In this document: positions 7,900 to 16,698 of the stretch, piece after piece | Position numbering within the stretch: the first letter of the stretch is position 1 | How the letters are laid out: each line of letters starts with the position of its first letter | Assembly: GCA_964529715.1 (NCBI GenBank) | Contig: CAZGXI010000003.1 | Span: 62,001 to 126,000, forward strand | Reading direction: 5' to 3' | Source of the DNA: CAZGXI01 sp964529715 | GTDB lineage: Bacteria; Chloroflexota; Anaerolineae; Aggregatilineales; Ch27 | Length of the DNA stretch: 64,000 nt | Notes under the pieces: generated by a model | Told to the model about the DNA's origin: nothing | The model's database searches: none | What the model saw: only the letters and a program-made list of their open reading frames with translations | Made by a program: the position numbers and the translations under genes

Positions 7900-8931
7900 T
7901 TAACGCTCAGAACTGCTCGGCTGCACATCTGTCGCCGATACAGGCACGACCTCGCTGCCGCGCGCTTGCCGCCCCTCCTCCCCGCCATGCTCATCGAAAC
8001 CGTAGATGTCTGAAACGACGTACAGAGGCCGCCCACGCACTTCATCGTAGATGCGGGCAATATATTGCCCCATGATGAAGAAGAAAAACAACTGGAAGGC
8101 ACTCAACAGCAGCAAAACGGCCAGTGTCGTGGCCTGGCCCTCGAAGATCAATTGTCCGGTCGCCAGGCGCAACAATGCGACCACCGGAATTGCCACGACC
8201 GCCAAAATAGCCAGGAACAGGCTGACATACATCGTGATCTGAAGTGGGAAGAAGGAAAAGCCGGTGATGGCATCCATCGCAAAGCGGATCATCTTGCGCA
8301 GCGTGTACTTGGTCGTGCCCCACTGGCGTTCCTTGCGCACATACTTCACGCCCGTCTGCCGGAAGCCGACCCAACTGGTCATGCCTCGGATAAAGCGGCT
8401 GTGCTCGCGCATATTGCGCATGGACTGTACAACCCGGCGGTCCATCAGGCGGAAATCGCCCGTATCCAGCGGGATGTCGATTTCGGCGATGCGATAGATG
8501 AGGCGGTAGAAAAACTTGGCCGTATGGATTTTGAACCAGCCTTCGCCTTCGCGCTCCTCCCGCACCGCATAAACCACATCGAATCCTTCTTTCCAGCGTT
8601 TGATCAATTCCACAATCAGCTCTGGTGGGTCTTGCAGGTCGGCGTCAATCAGAATCACCGCCTGGCCGCTGGCATAGTCCATCCCGGCCGTGACCGCCAT
8701 CTGGTGACCAAAGTTACGAGAAAAATTGATCACGCGGACGCGCGGATCGCGCTCGTGCAGCACACACATCAGTTCCAGAGAACGATCCCTGCTGCCGTCA
8801 TTGACCAGGATCAGTTCCCAGGCTTCCCCTACACCGTCCATCACTGTGGATACCCGCTGGTACAGGGCTTCGATGTTGCCTTCTTCGTTGTATACGGGCG
8901 CAACGATGGAATAGACAGGCCGATCAGTCAT
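7900..8931 (-). CDS. Family 2 glycosyltransferase, polyprenyl/dolichyl-phosphate sugar synthase type
   Basis: A GT-A fold glycosyltransferase: VYSIVAPVYNEEGNIEALYQ at the start, LILVNDGSRDRSLELM, INFSRNFGHQMAVTAGMDYA, then the metal motif ILIDADLQDPPELI. The C-terminal third has two hydrophobic segments (around PLQITMYVSLFLAILAVVAI and TLAVLLLLSAFQLFFFFIMG) that place it in the cytoplasmic membrane. This architecture matches GtrB/ArnC/DPM1-like enzymes that load a sugar on a polyprenyl phosphate. The start MTDRPVY (8931) has GGAG upstream; a longer ATG at 8949 is possible. It interrupts an otherwise catabolic cluster and may be transcribed with it without sharing function. Confidence 0.88.
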   Translation of the reverse strand: MTDRPVYSIVAPVYNEEGNIEALYQRVSTVMDGVGEAWELILVNDGSRDRSLELMCVLHERDPRVRVINFSRNFGHQMAVTAGMDYASGQAVILIDADLQDPPELIVELIKRWKEGFDVVYAVREEREGEGWFKIHTAKFFYRLIYRIAEIDIPLDTGDFRLMDRRVVQSMRNMREHSRFIRGMTSWVGFRQTGVKYVRKERQWGTTKYTLRKMIRFAMDAITGFSFFPLQITMYVSLFLAILAVVAIPVVALLRLATGQLIFEGQATTLAVLLLLSAFQLFFFFIMGQYIARIYDEVRGRPLYVVSDIYGFDEHGGEEGRQARGSEVVPVSATDVQPSSSER

Positions 8932-8994
8932 GACAGATTTCGACTCCATTGGACACGATTTTACCTTATGCCGTCAATCCCACCGAAGTCCAAG

Positions 8995-10260
8995 TCAACG
9001 CAATGTATCCGCGACTGCCCGCACAGCGTCTAGGTTCGGCGCAACCCGCTGCGCCTGCCCGACGGTCTTCATGGCGCTGCGGATGTCCTTCAGGCCGCTG
9101 CCCGTGATCAACACAGCAACCCGGTCTTCTGGCCTCACATGGCCCAGTTCCAAAGCGCGCTTCAGCCCGGCATAAGCCGCCGCACCGGCTGGCTCGGCAA
9201 ACACACCGCAGCCCTGCGCCAGTTCAGGGATAGCCGCCAGGATCGCGTTATCGCTGACGCTGACAAACGCCCCACCCGTCTCGCGGACGGCCCGGAGCGC
9301 CTTCGCCCGGTCGCGTGGCAGGCCGCTGCTGATGCTGTCGGCGATGGTGTGCGCGTCCACCGGCTGCATCTGCTGCGCGCTGAGGCCGTTTTCCCAGGCG
9401 TGCACCAGCGGGGAGCTGCCTTCGGCCTGCACGCCTACCAGTCGCGGGATGCGGGCGATCCAGCCCATACCGAACAGATCAACGAAGCCCTTGTGCACAC
9501 CGCCGATAATGCTGCCATCACCCACGCTGACCACCACCACGTCGGGGACATTCCAACCAAGCTGCTCAGCCACCTCAAAGGACACCGTCTTTTTGCCTTC
9601 GGTGGTAAAGGGATTGATACCTGTACTACGGTTGTACCAGCCAAATTCCTCACAGGCTTCCCAACACAGATCGAAGGCGTCGTCGTAAGTGCCCTCCACC
9701 AACAGCACGCGCGCGCCGTAGACGAGCAACTGTGCAATCTTGGCCTCCGGCGCAGAGGCAGGCACGAAGATCAAGGCCGAAACGCCCGGCGTGGCCGCGC
9801 AAACCCCCGCCAGGGCCGCTGCCGCGTTGCCGGTGCTGGCAGTTGCCACCGTCGAGATGCCCATCGAACGGGCATGGGCCACGACCATCGCACTGGCCCG
9901 GTCTTTGAAGGAAGCGGTCGGGTTGCGTCCATCATCCTTCACCCATAACTGCCGCAGACCCAGCTTGTGTGCCAGGCGGTCCGCGTCATAAAGCGGTGTG
10001 CCACCGATGTTCAGCGCAGGCAGCACTGTCTCGGCAGCCAGCGGCGCTAACTGCCGATACCACATCGAGCGCGCCCCGCCGGAAGGCCGCTCCGACGGAA
10101 TGCGGGTGTAATCGTACACTACGTCCAGCACACCTACCGGGCCACATTGTGGACAGACGTAGACCACGTCGTCCAGGCTGTATTCCGCGCCGCAGACGAC
10201 ACAGCGGAACCCCTGGATATGCGGCAGGCGTGCAGAGAGTTTTACGCTGGTGTGATCCAT
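8995..10260 (-). CDS. thrC: Threonine synthase family PLP enzyme, possibly recruited to purine catabolism
   Basis: A 421-residue fold-type II PLP enzyme. It begins with a small zinc-ribbon-like module, FRCVVCGAEYSLDDVVYVCPQCG, seen in many archaeal and Chloroflexota threonine synthases. The cofactor lysine lies in NPTASFKDRA near residue 118, the STGNAAAALAG phosphate loop follows, and LITGSGLKD closes the domain. Threonine synthase makes threonine from phosphohomoserine. Family membership is firm. The housekeeping role is less certain, because the gene overlaps the carbamate kinase stop by 19 bases and no other threonine pathway gene is near. An ammonia-lyase-type activity on a purine-derived amino acid is a reasonable alternative. 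Confidence 0.85.
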   Translation of the reverse strand: MDHTSVKLSARLPHIQGFRCVVCGAEYSLDDVVYVCPQCGPVGVLDVVYDYTRIPSERPSGGARSMWYRQLAPLAAETVLPALNIGGTPLYDADRLAHKLGLRQLWVKDDGRNPTASFKDRASAMVVAHARSMGISTVATASTGNAAAALAGVCAATPGVSALIFVPASAPEAKIAQLLVYGARVLLVEGTYDDAFDLCWEACEEFGWYNRSTGINPFTTEGKKTVSFEVAEQLGWNVPDVVVVSVGDGSIIGGVHKGFVDLFGMGWIARIPRLVGVQAEGSSPLVHAWENGLSAQQMQPVDAHTIADSISSGLPRDRAKALRAVRETGGAFVSVSDNAILAAIPELAQGCGVFAEPAGAAAYAGLKRALELGHVRPEDRVAVLITGSGLKDIRSAMKTVGQAQRVAPNLDAVRAVADTLR

Positions 10261-11183
10261 GTCCCCGTCTCTCCCTTGAGCGCCCGGACCATATTCGGTG
10301 GGTCGGTGATCAGCGCCTTTGGTCCACCATGTTCGAGGAAATTGATCACAGCCTCGATCTTGGGCTTCATGCTGCCCGGCTTAAAGTGTCCTTCAGCCAG
10401 GTAACGTTTGGCCTCGGCCAGAGTCATGTGATCGAGCCATTGTTGGTTAGGCGTGTTGAAGTTGATTGCCACCTTTTCCACTGCCGTCGAGATCAGCAGC
10501 AGGTCGGCGCGGATGCCGCTTGCCAGCAACGCGGTGGCGCGATCCTTGTCGATGACAGCAATCGCGCCGCGCAGTTCACCTCGGTCGTTGCGCACAACCG
10601 GAATACCGCCGCCGCCGACGGCCACGACGATCACGCCCTGATCGATCAGCGACTTGATGACATCTCGCTCAATGATTTCCAACGGCTCCGGGGAAGCAAT
10701 CATACGCCGCCAGCCACGCCCGGCATCTTCGGCGACTGTCCAACCCTCGGCCTCAAACTGGCGCGCTTTCGCCTCGTCCATAAACCCGCCGATGCCCTTG
10801 ACCGGGTTCTTGAAGGCGGGATCGTTCTTATCTACCACTGCCTGCGTGATCACGGTAACGACGCGCTTGTTCAGGCCGAGCGCACGCAAGCTGTTGCCCA
10901 AGGCCTGTTGGATCATATAGCCGATACTGCCCTGGGTATCTGCCCCGATGATGTCAATCGGTGTGGGATGAACCTCGTGTTCGGCAAGCTCGTTGCGCCG
11001 CAGGATAAACCCCACCTGCGGGCCGTTGCCGTGTGTGACCACCACATTCCAACCCTGCTGGATCATGGCAGCGATGTGCTGGCAGGTTTCGCGGACGGCT
11101 TCCCACTGATGCTCGACCTGGGGCTGCTTGGGATCGGTGATCAGGGCATTTCCCCCAACGGCGACGACGGCTGTCTTGGTCAT
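10242..11183 (-). CDS. arcC: Carbamate kinase
   Basis: Carbamate kinase makes ATP from carbamoyl phosphate and ADP, giving NH3 and CO2. The 313-residue protein has family motifs VVAVGGNALI, VVTHGNGPQVGFILRRNELA, VITQAVVDKNDPAF, VIVVAVGGGGIPVV and VIDKDRATALLA. The second of two adjacent ATG codons (11183) is preferred because AGGAGG lies six bases upstream; the frame is open to 11225 without family similarity. It lies directly downstream of the YgeW-like gene, as the carbamate kinase YqeA does in the E. coli yge/yqe cluster. That fits energy capture from carbamoyl groups released from ureido intermediates. Confidence 0.95.
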   Translation of the reverse strand: MTKTAVVAVGGNALITDPKQPQVEHQWEAVRETCQHIAAMIQQGWNVVVTHGNGPQVGFILRRNELAEHEVHPTPIDIIGADTQGSIGYMIQQALGNSLRALGLNKRVVTVITQAVVDKNDPAFKNPVKGIGGFMDEAKARQFEAEGWTVAEDAGRGWRRMIASPEPLEIIERDVIKSLIDQGVIVVAVGGGGIPVVRNDRGELRGAIAVIDKDRATALLASGIRADLLLISTAVEKVAINFNTPNQQWLDHMTLAEAKRYLAEGHFKPGSMKPKIEAVINFLEHGGPKALITDPPNMVRALKGETGTWITPA

Positions 11184-11240
11184 CATGAACCTCCTGAAGG
11201 GGGCAGAGCAACGCCCCGCCCCCACTGATGTTGTCAGAAC

Positions 11241-12221
11241 TCAACGCATGGTCAGGGCCATGACGGCCTTCTGAGCGTGCAGGCGATTCTCCGCTTCGTC
11301 ATAAACGCGGCTGTGCGGTCCATCGATCACCGCATCCGTCACCTCGATATTACGGTCGGCAGGCAGGCAATGCAGGTAAATGGAGTGCGGTTTTGCCAGA
11401 GCCATCCGACGCTCGTCGGCGATCCAGTCCTTATACTTGGCGGCGATTGCCACCGCCTGATCGTTGTCGGTGGTGGTGAGCGACGGCCCCCAACTCTTAG
11501 GATAAACGATGTCGGCATCTTTAAATCCGGCGTCGAAATCGTCCAGCATCTCGAAGCTGCCGCCGGTCCGACGAGCGTTGTCTTTCGCCTGCTGCACGAT
11601 GTCGGGCATCAACTTGAATTCGGGCGGATGCGTTAGACGGATATTCATGCCGAAGCGGGTCATCAACAGGATCAGGCTTTGCGGCACAGAGAGGGGCTTC
11701 TGGTAGCTGGAAGCATAAGCCCAACTGACGTTCATCGTCTTGCCGCGCAGGTCACGGCCAAAGGTCTCGATGATGGTCATCAGGTCCGCGAGCACCTGGA
11801 AGGGGTGGTAGATGTCACATTGCATGTTCAGGACCGGCACGCGGCTGGCTTTCGCCACGTCGCGGATGTATTGATTGCCGGTGCCCCAGTCCACGTGGCG
11901 AATGGCGATGCCGTCGCAGTAGCGCCCGACGATCTCGCCGATCTCTTTGGGCGTGTCGCCGTGCGCGATCTGAGTCGTGCGCGATTCGATGAACTGCGCG
12001 TGACCGCCCAGCTGCGCCATGCCTGCCTCGAAGCTCACGCGCGTGCGCGTGCTACTGAAGAAGAACAGCATCGCCAGCACCTTGTCGCGCAAGAGAGCAT
12101 GCGGCTCACCCAGCGCGCGCTTGCGCTTGAGGTCGAAAGCAACATCGAGGATAGTATTGATCTCGTCGTCGGTGAACTCCGAATCCGTAATGTAATCACG
12201 ACCGCGCAGATCAGTTTGCAT
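11241..12221 (-). CDS. ygeW: YgeW-like knotted carbamoyltransferase
   Basis: A 326-residue transcarbamylase. The carbamoyl-phosphate motif is FFFSSTRTRVSFEAGMAQLG, and AHGDTPKEIGEIVGRY matches the YgeW version of the 80s loop. The segment YQKPLSVPQSLILLMTRFGM carries the proline-rich stretch that forms the trefoil knot in YgeW, SOTC and AOTC. YPKSWGPSL and HCLPADRN complete the active site. YgeW does not use ornithine or aspartate; in the anaerobic urate pathway it is thought to act phosphorolytically on an ureido-diaminopropionate-type intermediate, giving carbamoyl phosphate for the adjacent carbamate kinase. The start MQTDLRG follows GGAGAAG. Only 57 bases separate it from carbamate kinase. 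Confidence 0.88.
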   Translation of the reverse strand: MQTDLRGRDYITDSEFTDDEINTILDVAFDLKRKRALGEPHALLRDKVLAMLFFFSSTRTRVSFEAGMAQLGGHAQFIESRTTQIAHGDTPKEIGEIVGRYCDGIAIRHVDWGTGNQYIRDVAKASRVPVLNMQCDIYHPFQVLADLMTIIETFGRDLRGKTMNVSWAYASSYQKPLSVPQSLILLMTRFGMNIRLTHPPEFKLMPDIVQQAKDNARRTGGSFEMLDDFDAGFKDADIVYPKSWGPSLTTTDNDQAVAIAAKYKDWIADERRMALAKPHSIYLHCLPADRNIEVTDAVIDGPHSRVYDEAENRLHAQKAVMALTMR

Positions 12222-12281
12222 GGAGGCTTCTCCTTAAATCGCTCTGGGAAAGTGAATCCTGTTTTTCTGTCGCATAGGCTC

Positions 12282-12308
12282 GTAGGGGCGACCGCGCGTC
12301 GCCCCTAC
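12282..12308. repeat. Perfect palindrome, dispersed GTAGGGGCG-type element
   Basis: An 11-base perfect inverted repeat (arms GTAGGGGCGAC and GTCGCCCCTAC, five-base loop CGCGC) between the ATCase-like and ygeW genes. There is no following T-run, so it is not a textbook terminator. The outer motif GTAGGGGCG/CGCCCCTAC recurs at 15249-15272, which suggests a REP-like mobile palindrome. It could also attenuate or stabilise the polycistronic transcript. Confidence 0.7.
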
Positions 12309-12341
12309 CCAGTTTTACAGCCGTTATCCGACGGCGAAAAC

Positions 12342-13295
12342 TTACTCCATCGCGCCCAAAATGAGCGCCAGCAGCGCCATGCGCATCACCACGCCGTTGA
12401 ACGCCTCGACCCAGTAGCGGGCGTGACGAGTAGAATCAACGTCCTCCAGCAGTTCGTCCTGGCGCGGCAGCGAATGCAGCACGATACTGTCTGGCTTGGC
12501 CCTGGAGAGCATCAGGTCTTTGGTGATCTGATATTGCTTGGGCGTGAGTCCCTTGTCGCCGGTTGCTTCCTGGCGAGCCTTGGTATAGTCCGGCTGAACT
12601 ACCGGCTCCATGTAGATTACGTCCACCTTGTCGATGACCTGTTCGACGGACTCCTTTTCCTCGAACTGGACCCCCATCGCTTTGATTTCCCGCTTGAATT
12701 CGTCCGTCAGGGACATCTCCGGCGGGCAGACATAATAGGCTTTCACATCGAACTGCGACATGGCGTAGCTGAGCGAGTGCATGGTACGCATCCGCATGTC
12801 GCCCACCAGCAAGAAGCTCAACCCATCAATCCGGCCCTTCTCGCCCTGGATGGTATAGAGGTCCGTCAAGACCTGGGTCGGATGCTCGCCCCAGCCGTCG
12901 CCGCAGTTGATCACCGGGACGGTAGACCACCGGGCCGCCTCAGCGGGAGCGCCCTGCTGGAAGTGGCGCATGGCGATCACGTCGCCGTAGTATTCCAACA
13001 TGTGCACGGTGTCTTTGATCGATTCCTGGTAGAAGTCGCCCGCACGAGTCATCTTGAAATCGGCAAAACCCGTCACACGACCACCCAGGCGGAGCATGGC
13101 CGCCTCGGTTGCCAGGCGGGTACGGGTGCTGGGCTGATAGAAAGCCGTCACCAGGATTTTGTCTTCCAGCAGCTTGGCATTGCGCCGGTTGGCGGCATAG
13201 GGCTTGAGTTGATCAGCGACTTCAAAAACGCGGAAGTACTCGTTCCGCTCGAAGTCCTTGAGAGAGAGGATGTCTCGACCAGCAAAACTTCTCAT
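12342..13295 (-). CDS. Aspartate-carbamoyltransferase-fold protein with altered substrate-binding residues
   Basis: A 317-residue ATCase-like protein. Phosphate binding is intact: YQPSTRTRLATEAAMLRLG, then CGDGWGEHPTQVLTDLYTI. However, features that define true ATCase are changed. The 80s loop (normally S-x-x-KGET) reads GDFYQESIKDTV. RHP reads RHF. The aspartate-binding RVQKER segment is replaced by MEPVVQPDY. HPLPR reads HSLPR. So carbamoyl phosphate chemistry is likely, but aspartate is doubtful as acceptor. Its place between adenine deaminase and the YgeW-like gene suggests a second carbamoyltransferase in purine breakdown, though a diverged PyrB cannot be excluded. Start ATG at 13295 follows AGGAGA. 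Confidence 0.82.
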   Translation of the reverse strand: MRSFAGRDILSLKDFERNEYFRVFEVADQLKPYAANRRNAKLLEDKILVTAFYQPSTRTRLATEAAMLRLGGRVTGFADFKMTRAGDFYQESIKDTVHMLEYYGDVIAMRHFQQGAPAEAARWSTVPVINCGDGWGEHPTQVLTDLYTIQGEKGRIDGLSFLLVGDMRMRTMHSLSYAMSQFDVKAYYVCPPEMSLTDEFKREIKAMGVQFEEKESVEQVIDKVDVIYMEPVVQPDYTKARQEATGDKGLTPKQYQITKDLMLSRAKPDSIVLHSLPRQDELLEDVDSTRHARYWVEAFNGVVMRMALLALILGAME

Positions 13296-13489
13296 GATCT
13301 GCTTTTCTCCTTACGTGAGGGGTTGATCTAAACGCCGCATAGCGCAGGACGTTCCAATGGATTAGGGCCTGAGGAAAGGCCGTTCAGTACGCAATAGATC
13401 AGTGTAACGCGCAAAATGCACAATGGCTACAGGCAGTTTTACCGACGACCGGGCCTTGAAAGAATGCCCCTGCCTTGCCGGGATTTCTC

Positions 13490-15199
13490 TTAATCCACCC
13501 ACAAATCGACCAGTTCAAATCGGTCTACGTCTACCAACCCCTTGTCGGTCAGCTTGAGACTGGGAATAACTTCCAGCGCCATAAAGCTCATCGCCATGAA
13601 GGGGTCGTGCAGAGGCGATCCCAGTGCGTGGCCTGCCCCGATCAGCGTATCAATGGCCCGGCGCACTTCCGCTACCGGCTCGTCGCTCATCAGGCCACCG
13701 ATGGGCAGTGGCAACCGCGCCAGTACATTTTCACCATCAACGGCGACCAGCCCGCCGCCCATTTCGCCGACCTCACGCGCCGCCACCATCATGCTGGTGT
13801 CATCTGCGCCGATCACGACCAGATTATGATGATCGTGGGCCACTGTGCCGGCAATAGCGCCACGCTTGAGTCCGATGCCCTGGATGAAGCCCTTGCCCAT
13901 CCTGCCACTGGCACGATGGCGCTCGATAACGGCCATTTTGATCATATCACGTTCCACGTCGCTGACCGCCTGATCGCCAATGACCTTGGCCTCGGCAATG
14001 CGATGCTCGGTGACGAGTTGATTGGGGATGCTGCCGATGACACGGATATGTCGGCCACTGGCGGGGATGGCAAAGTTCACCCTATCCCAGCGGATGTTCA
14101 TCGAACTGCGCAGGCGCGCGGGTTTGCGCGGCTGAAAGTCTGCCACAAACTGCCCGTTTTCAGCGAGGAGCACGCCACTCCGGTAAACCTGTTCGGGCCG
14201 CAGATCGCGCAGGTCGCTGAACACGATCAGGTCGGCGCGGCGGCTCGGCCCGATGCCACCCTGGTCGTAGAGGCGGAAATACTCCGCCGTGTTGAGGGTC
14301 GCCATACGGATCGCGGTGATCGGATCAACGCCACCAGCAATCGCCGCCCGCACCATGTGATCGATGGACCCCCGATCAAGCAGATCCGCCGGGTGGCGGT
14401 CATCGGTGCAGAAGGAGATGCGGCGCGCGTTCCCTGGCGTAATGACAGGCAGCAGAGCAGCCAGATTGTGTGCGTTGGTCGCCTCACGGATAAAAAGATG
14501 CATCCCCAAGCGCAGCTTTTCCTGGGCCTCTTCAACCGTTGTGCACTCGTGATCGCTGCGAATCCCGGCGACAGCGTAGGCATTGAGTGCCTTACCCGTC
14601 AGACCCGGCGCGTGGCCGTCCAGGACTTTATGGCTGTAAAGGGCGATCTTTTCCAACACGCCGTCTGCGCCGGAAATCACACCGGGATAGTTCATCATCT
14701 CGGCCAGGCCAAGCACCCACGAACTGTTGAGCAACGGCTGCAAGTCATCGGCGTTGAGGTTGGCGCCGGCAGTACCCATATGTGTCGCCGGGACACAGCT
14801 TGAGGCCATCACATACATACTGACCGGTGCATATTTGGCCGCGTCCAGCATAAAGCGGATGCCCTCCAGACCGAGCACGTTGGCGATCTCGTGCGGATCG
14901 GTGACGACACTGGTCACGCCGTGAACCACCACCGTTTTGAAGAACTCTGGCGGCGTGCACAGACTGCTCTCGATGTGCACATGTGCGTCGATGAAACCCG
15001 GACACACATAGCGTCCGCCGAGATCGACCACCTTTTCAGCCTGGTAGCTTTCGCCCAGGGCCGCCACACGATCCCCTTTGATCACAATATCCGTCGGCTG
15101 GATTTCTCCCGTAAAAACATTCACCAATCGGGCATTGCGCAGGATCAGATCGGCAGGAACATCTCCCCGCGCAACAGCCACCAATGTCGCAAGTTCCAT
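13490..15199 (-). CDS. ade: Adenine deaminase
   Basis: A 569-residue amidohydrolase of the Ade family, which hydrolyses adenine to hypoxanthine and ammonia with a binuclear metal centre. Diagnostic segments are LILRNARLVNVFTGEIQ, GFIDAHVHIESSLCTPPEF (metal ligands and the Ade-specific ESS), VTSVVTDPHEIANVLGL, HAPGLTGKALNAYAVAGI and a RADLIVFSDL motif. The C-terminal domain specific to Ade is also present (GALAVAHDHHNLVVIGAD-like segment, with HDHHN visible). The length is normal. It feeds hypoxanthine into the xanthine/urate route; the xanthine dehydrogenase needed next is not in the window. About 195 bases without a gene separate it from the next gene. Confidence 0.93.
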   Translation of the reverse strand: MELATLVAVARGDVPADLILRNARLVNVFTGEIQPTDIVIKGDRVAALGESYQAEKVVDLGGRYVCPGFIDAHVHIESSLCTPPEFFKTVVVHGVTSVVTDPHEIANVLGLEGIRFMLDAAKYAPVSMYVMASSCVPATHMGTAGANLNADDLQPLLNSSWVLGLAEMMNYPGVISGADGVLEKIALYSHKVLDGHAPGLTGKALNAYAVAGIRSDHECTTVEEAQEKLRLGMHLFIREATNAHNLAALLPVITPGNARRISFCTDDRHPADLLDRGSIDHMVRAAIAGGVDPITAIRMATLNTAEYFRLYDQGGIGPSRRADLIVFSDLRDLRPEQVYRSGVLLAENGQFVADFQPRKPARLRSSMNIRWDRVNFAIPASGRHIRVIGSIPNQLVTEHRIAEAKVIGDQAVSDVERDMIKMAVIERHRASGRMGKGFIQGIGLKRGAIAGTVAHDHHNLVVIGADDTSMMVAAREVGEMGGGLVAVDGENVLARLPLPIGGLMSDEPVAEVRRAIDTLIGAGHALGSPLHDPFMAMSFMALEVIPSLKLTDKGLVDVDRFELVDLWVD

Positions 15200-15248
15200 G
15201 CGGACATCTCCCCAAATCCTAGTAGAGCTTTTTTCGTAATTGCAGCAA

Positions 15249-15272
15249 GGGCGCAGCGTGCTGCGCCCCTAC
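15249..15272. repeat. Second copy of the GC-rich dispersed palindrome
   Basis: GGGCGCAGC, GT, GCTGCGCCC forms a nine-base perfect stem, and the right arm continues as CTAC to give CGCCCCTAC, the same outer motif as the element at 12282-12308. The left flank GCAAGGGCG differs from GTAGGGGCG at two positions. It lies in the 101-base gap between the hydantoinase and adenine deaminase genes and lacks a T-run. Confidence 0.6.
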
Positions 15273-15300
15273 GACACTGCCCCTACCTTGCCATGCCAAA

Positions 15301-16698
15301 TTACGCCGGGTCCACCGACGGGCCACCAGGCAGGAACCGTCCCCGTCCGACGCTGCCCAGGAAATCCCCATCCGACACGATGACCTCGCCCCGGCTGATC
15401 ACCGTGCGCACCCGTCCCTGAACGGCCATTCCTTCGTAAGGGGTATAGCCCGCCAGAGAATGCAAATCCTGGCTGCGCACGGTGGAGCGCGGCGCCGGAT
15501 CGTAGATTACCAGGTCGGCGTCGCTGCCCGGCAGGATCGCGCCCTTGCGTGGATACAGACCGAACAGCCGCGCAGGGTTTTCTGTCATCAGGCGGATGAG
15601 GCGCGGCAGGTTCATTTGCTCGTGAAAAGCTGTGTACATCAGCGGAAGCAAGGTCTCCACGCCGGGCAGGCCGCCGGGCGTGCGCGTGAACTCCGGGGTT
15701 TGCCGTTTCTGCGCCAGCGTATAGTCGCAGGTATCCGTCGAAAGTACATCTACCTGGCCGGACGAAACGTAGTGCCGGAGGCTTTCGGTATGATGGTAAC
15801 TGCGCAGCGGCGGTTGCAAGATGTATTGCTCCGGCGTCCGTTCGCCATAGACTCCGTCATGCAGCAGCAGATATTGCGGGCAGGTTTCGCAGTAGACCTG
15901 ATCCCAGCGTCCATCCCGGCTGCGCACGCGGTTCACTTCGCTGACGGCTAGCGCGGTTGAACAGTGCACCACGTAGATGCGCGCCTGTGCCAGCCCGGCC
16001 AGATACACCACGCGGCTGACGGCCTCTGCTTCGGCTTCTTCAGGGCGGCTCTGCCCGTGATACTGCCAGTCGGTTTTGCCCTGCTCGATAAGGCGCTGCG
16101 TGGCATCTGTCACGATGCTGTCATTTTCGCAGTGGACCATCGCTACCATGCCGGGGGGCATAGCGCGAAAGATACGCAGGATCGCCGCGTCGTCCAGGTA
16201 GTAATTCGGGCGATAAGTCGTGAACAGCTTGATACTGGGCACGCCCAAGTCCATGAGAGATGACAGGGTAGTTCGCAAGGCGTCCGGGTCGCGCTCCGGC
16301 TCTAGGATAACCATGTGAAAGGCATAGTCGATCACAGCATCGGCAGCTTCTTGTCGGCGCGCGTCCAGCGCCTCGGCCAGTGGGCGGCCCTTGATCTGGT
16401 TAGCAAAGTCGATCACTGTCGTCACGCCGCCGAAGGCCGCTACCCGTGTACCAGTCTCCCAGGTATCCGGCGTGCGGTAGATGCCGGTATCCAGCGCGAT
16501 GTGGGTATGCGCATCGATAATGCCGGGAAACACATAACACCCCGCCGCGTCGATGGTCCGGGCAACCGGCCCACTCTGCCCCGGCAGTGCCAGCGCAGCG
16601 ATGCGCTCCCCCTCGATCAGCACGTCGGCACGGAGAACCCCATTCCCCATGACGACCTGCCCCCCCGTAATCGCCATCCGTTCCTGCCCGTTGGTCAT
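15301..16698 (-). CDS. hyuA: Dihydropyrimidinase/hydantoinase-family cyclic amidohydrolase (HyuA-like)
   Basis: A 465-residue binuclear-metal amidohydrolase that opens cyclic ureides. GIIDAHTHIALD gives the first two His ligands (residues 64 and 66). PSIKLFTTYR holds the lysine that becomes carboxylated (residue 157). Later ligands are in VHCENDS, VHCSTALAV and STDTCDYT. The family includes dihydropyrimidinase, hydantoinase and allantoinase, and the substrate cannot be read from the sequence. In the urate-degradation cluster, HyuA acts on a ring-opened or hydantoin-type intermediate, and that role fits here. It overlaps the 8-oxoguanine deaminase stop as ATGA, so the two are translationally coupled. 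Confidence 0.88.
   Translation of the reverse strand: MTNGQERMAITGGQVVMGNGVLRADVLIEGERIAALALPGQSGPVARTIDAAGCYVFPGIIDAHTHIALDTGIYRTPDTWETGTRVAAFGGVTTVIDFANQIKGRPLAEALDARRQEAADAVIDYAFHMVILEPERDPDALRTTLSSLMDLGVPSIKLFTTYRPNYYLDDAAILRIFRAMPPGMVAMVHCENDSIVTDATQRLIEQGKTDWQYHGQSRPEEAEAEAVSRVVYLAGLAQARIYVVHCSTALAVSEVNRVRSRDGRWDQVYCETCPQYLLLHDGVYGERTPEQYILQPPLRSYHHTESLRHYVSSGQVDVLSTDTCDYTLAQKRQTPEFTRTPGGLPGVETLLPLMYTAFHEQMNLPRLIRLMTENPARLFGLYPRKGAILPGSDADLVIYDPAPRSTVRSQDLHSLAGYTPYEGMAVQGRVRTVISRGEVIVSDGDFLGSVGRGRFLPGGPSVDPA

Noticed and set aside
11679..13331. A 550-codon open frame on the plus strand opposite the ygeW-like and ATCase-like genes
   Set aside because: It is antisense to two genes with clear family motifs, has a low-complexity His/Arg-rich translation and matches no fold. 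GC-rich coding DNA commonly leaves its complementary strand open.
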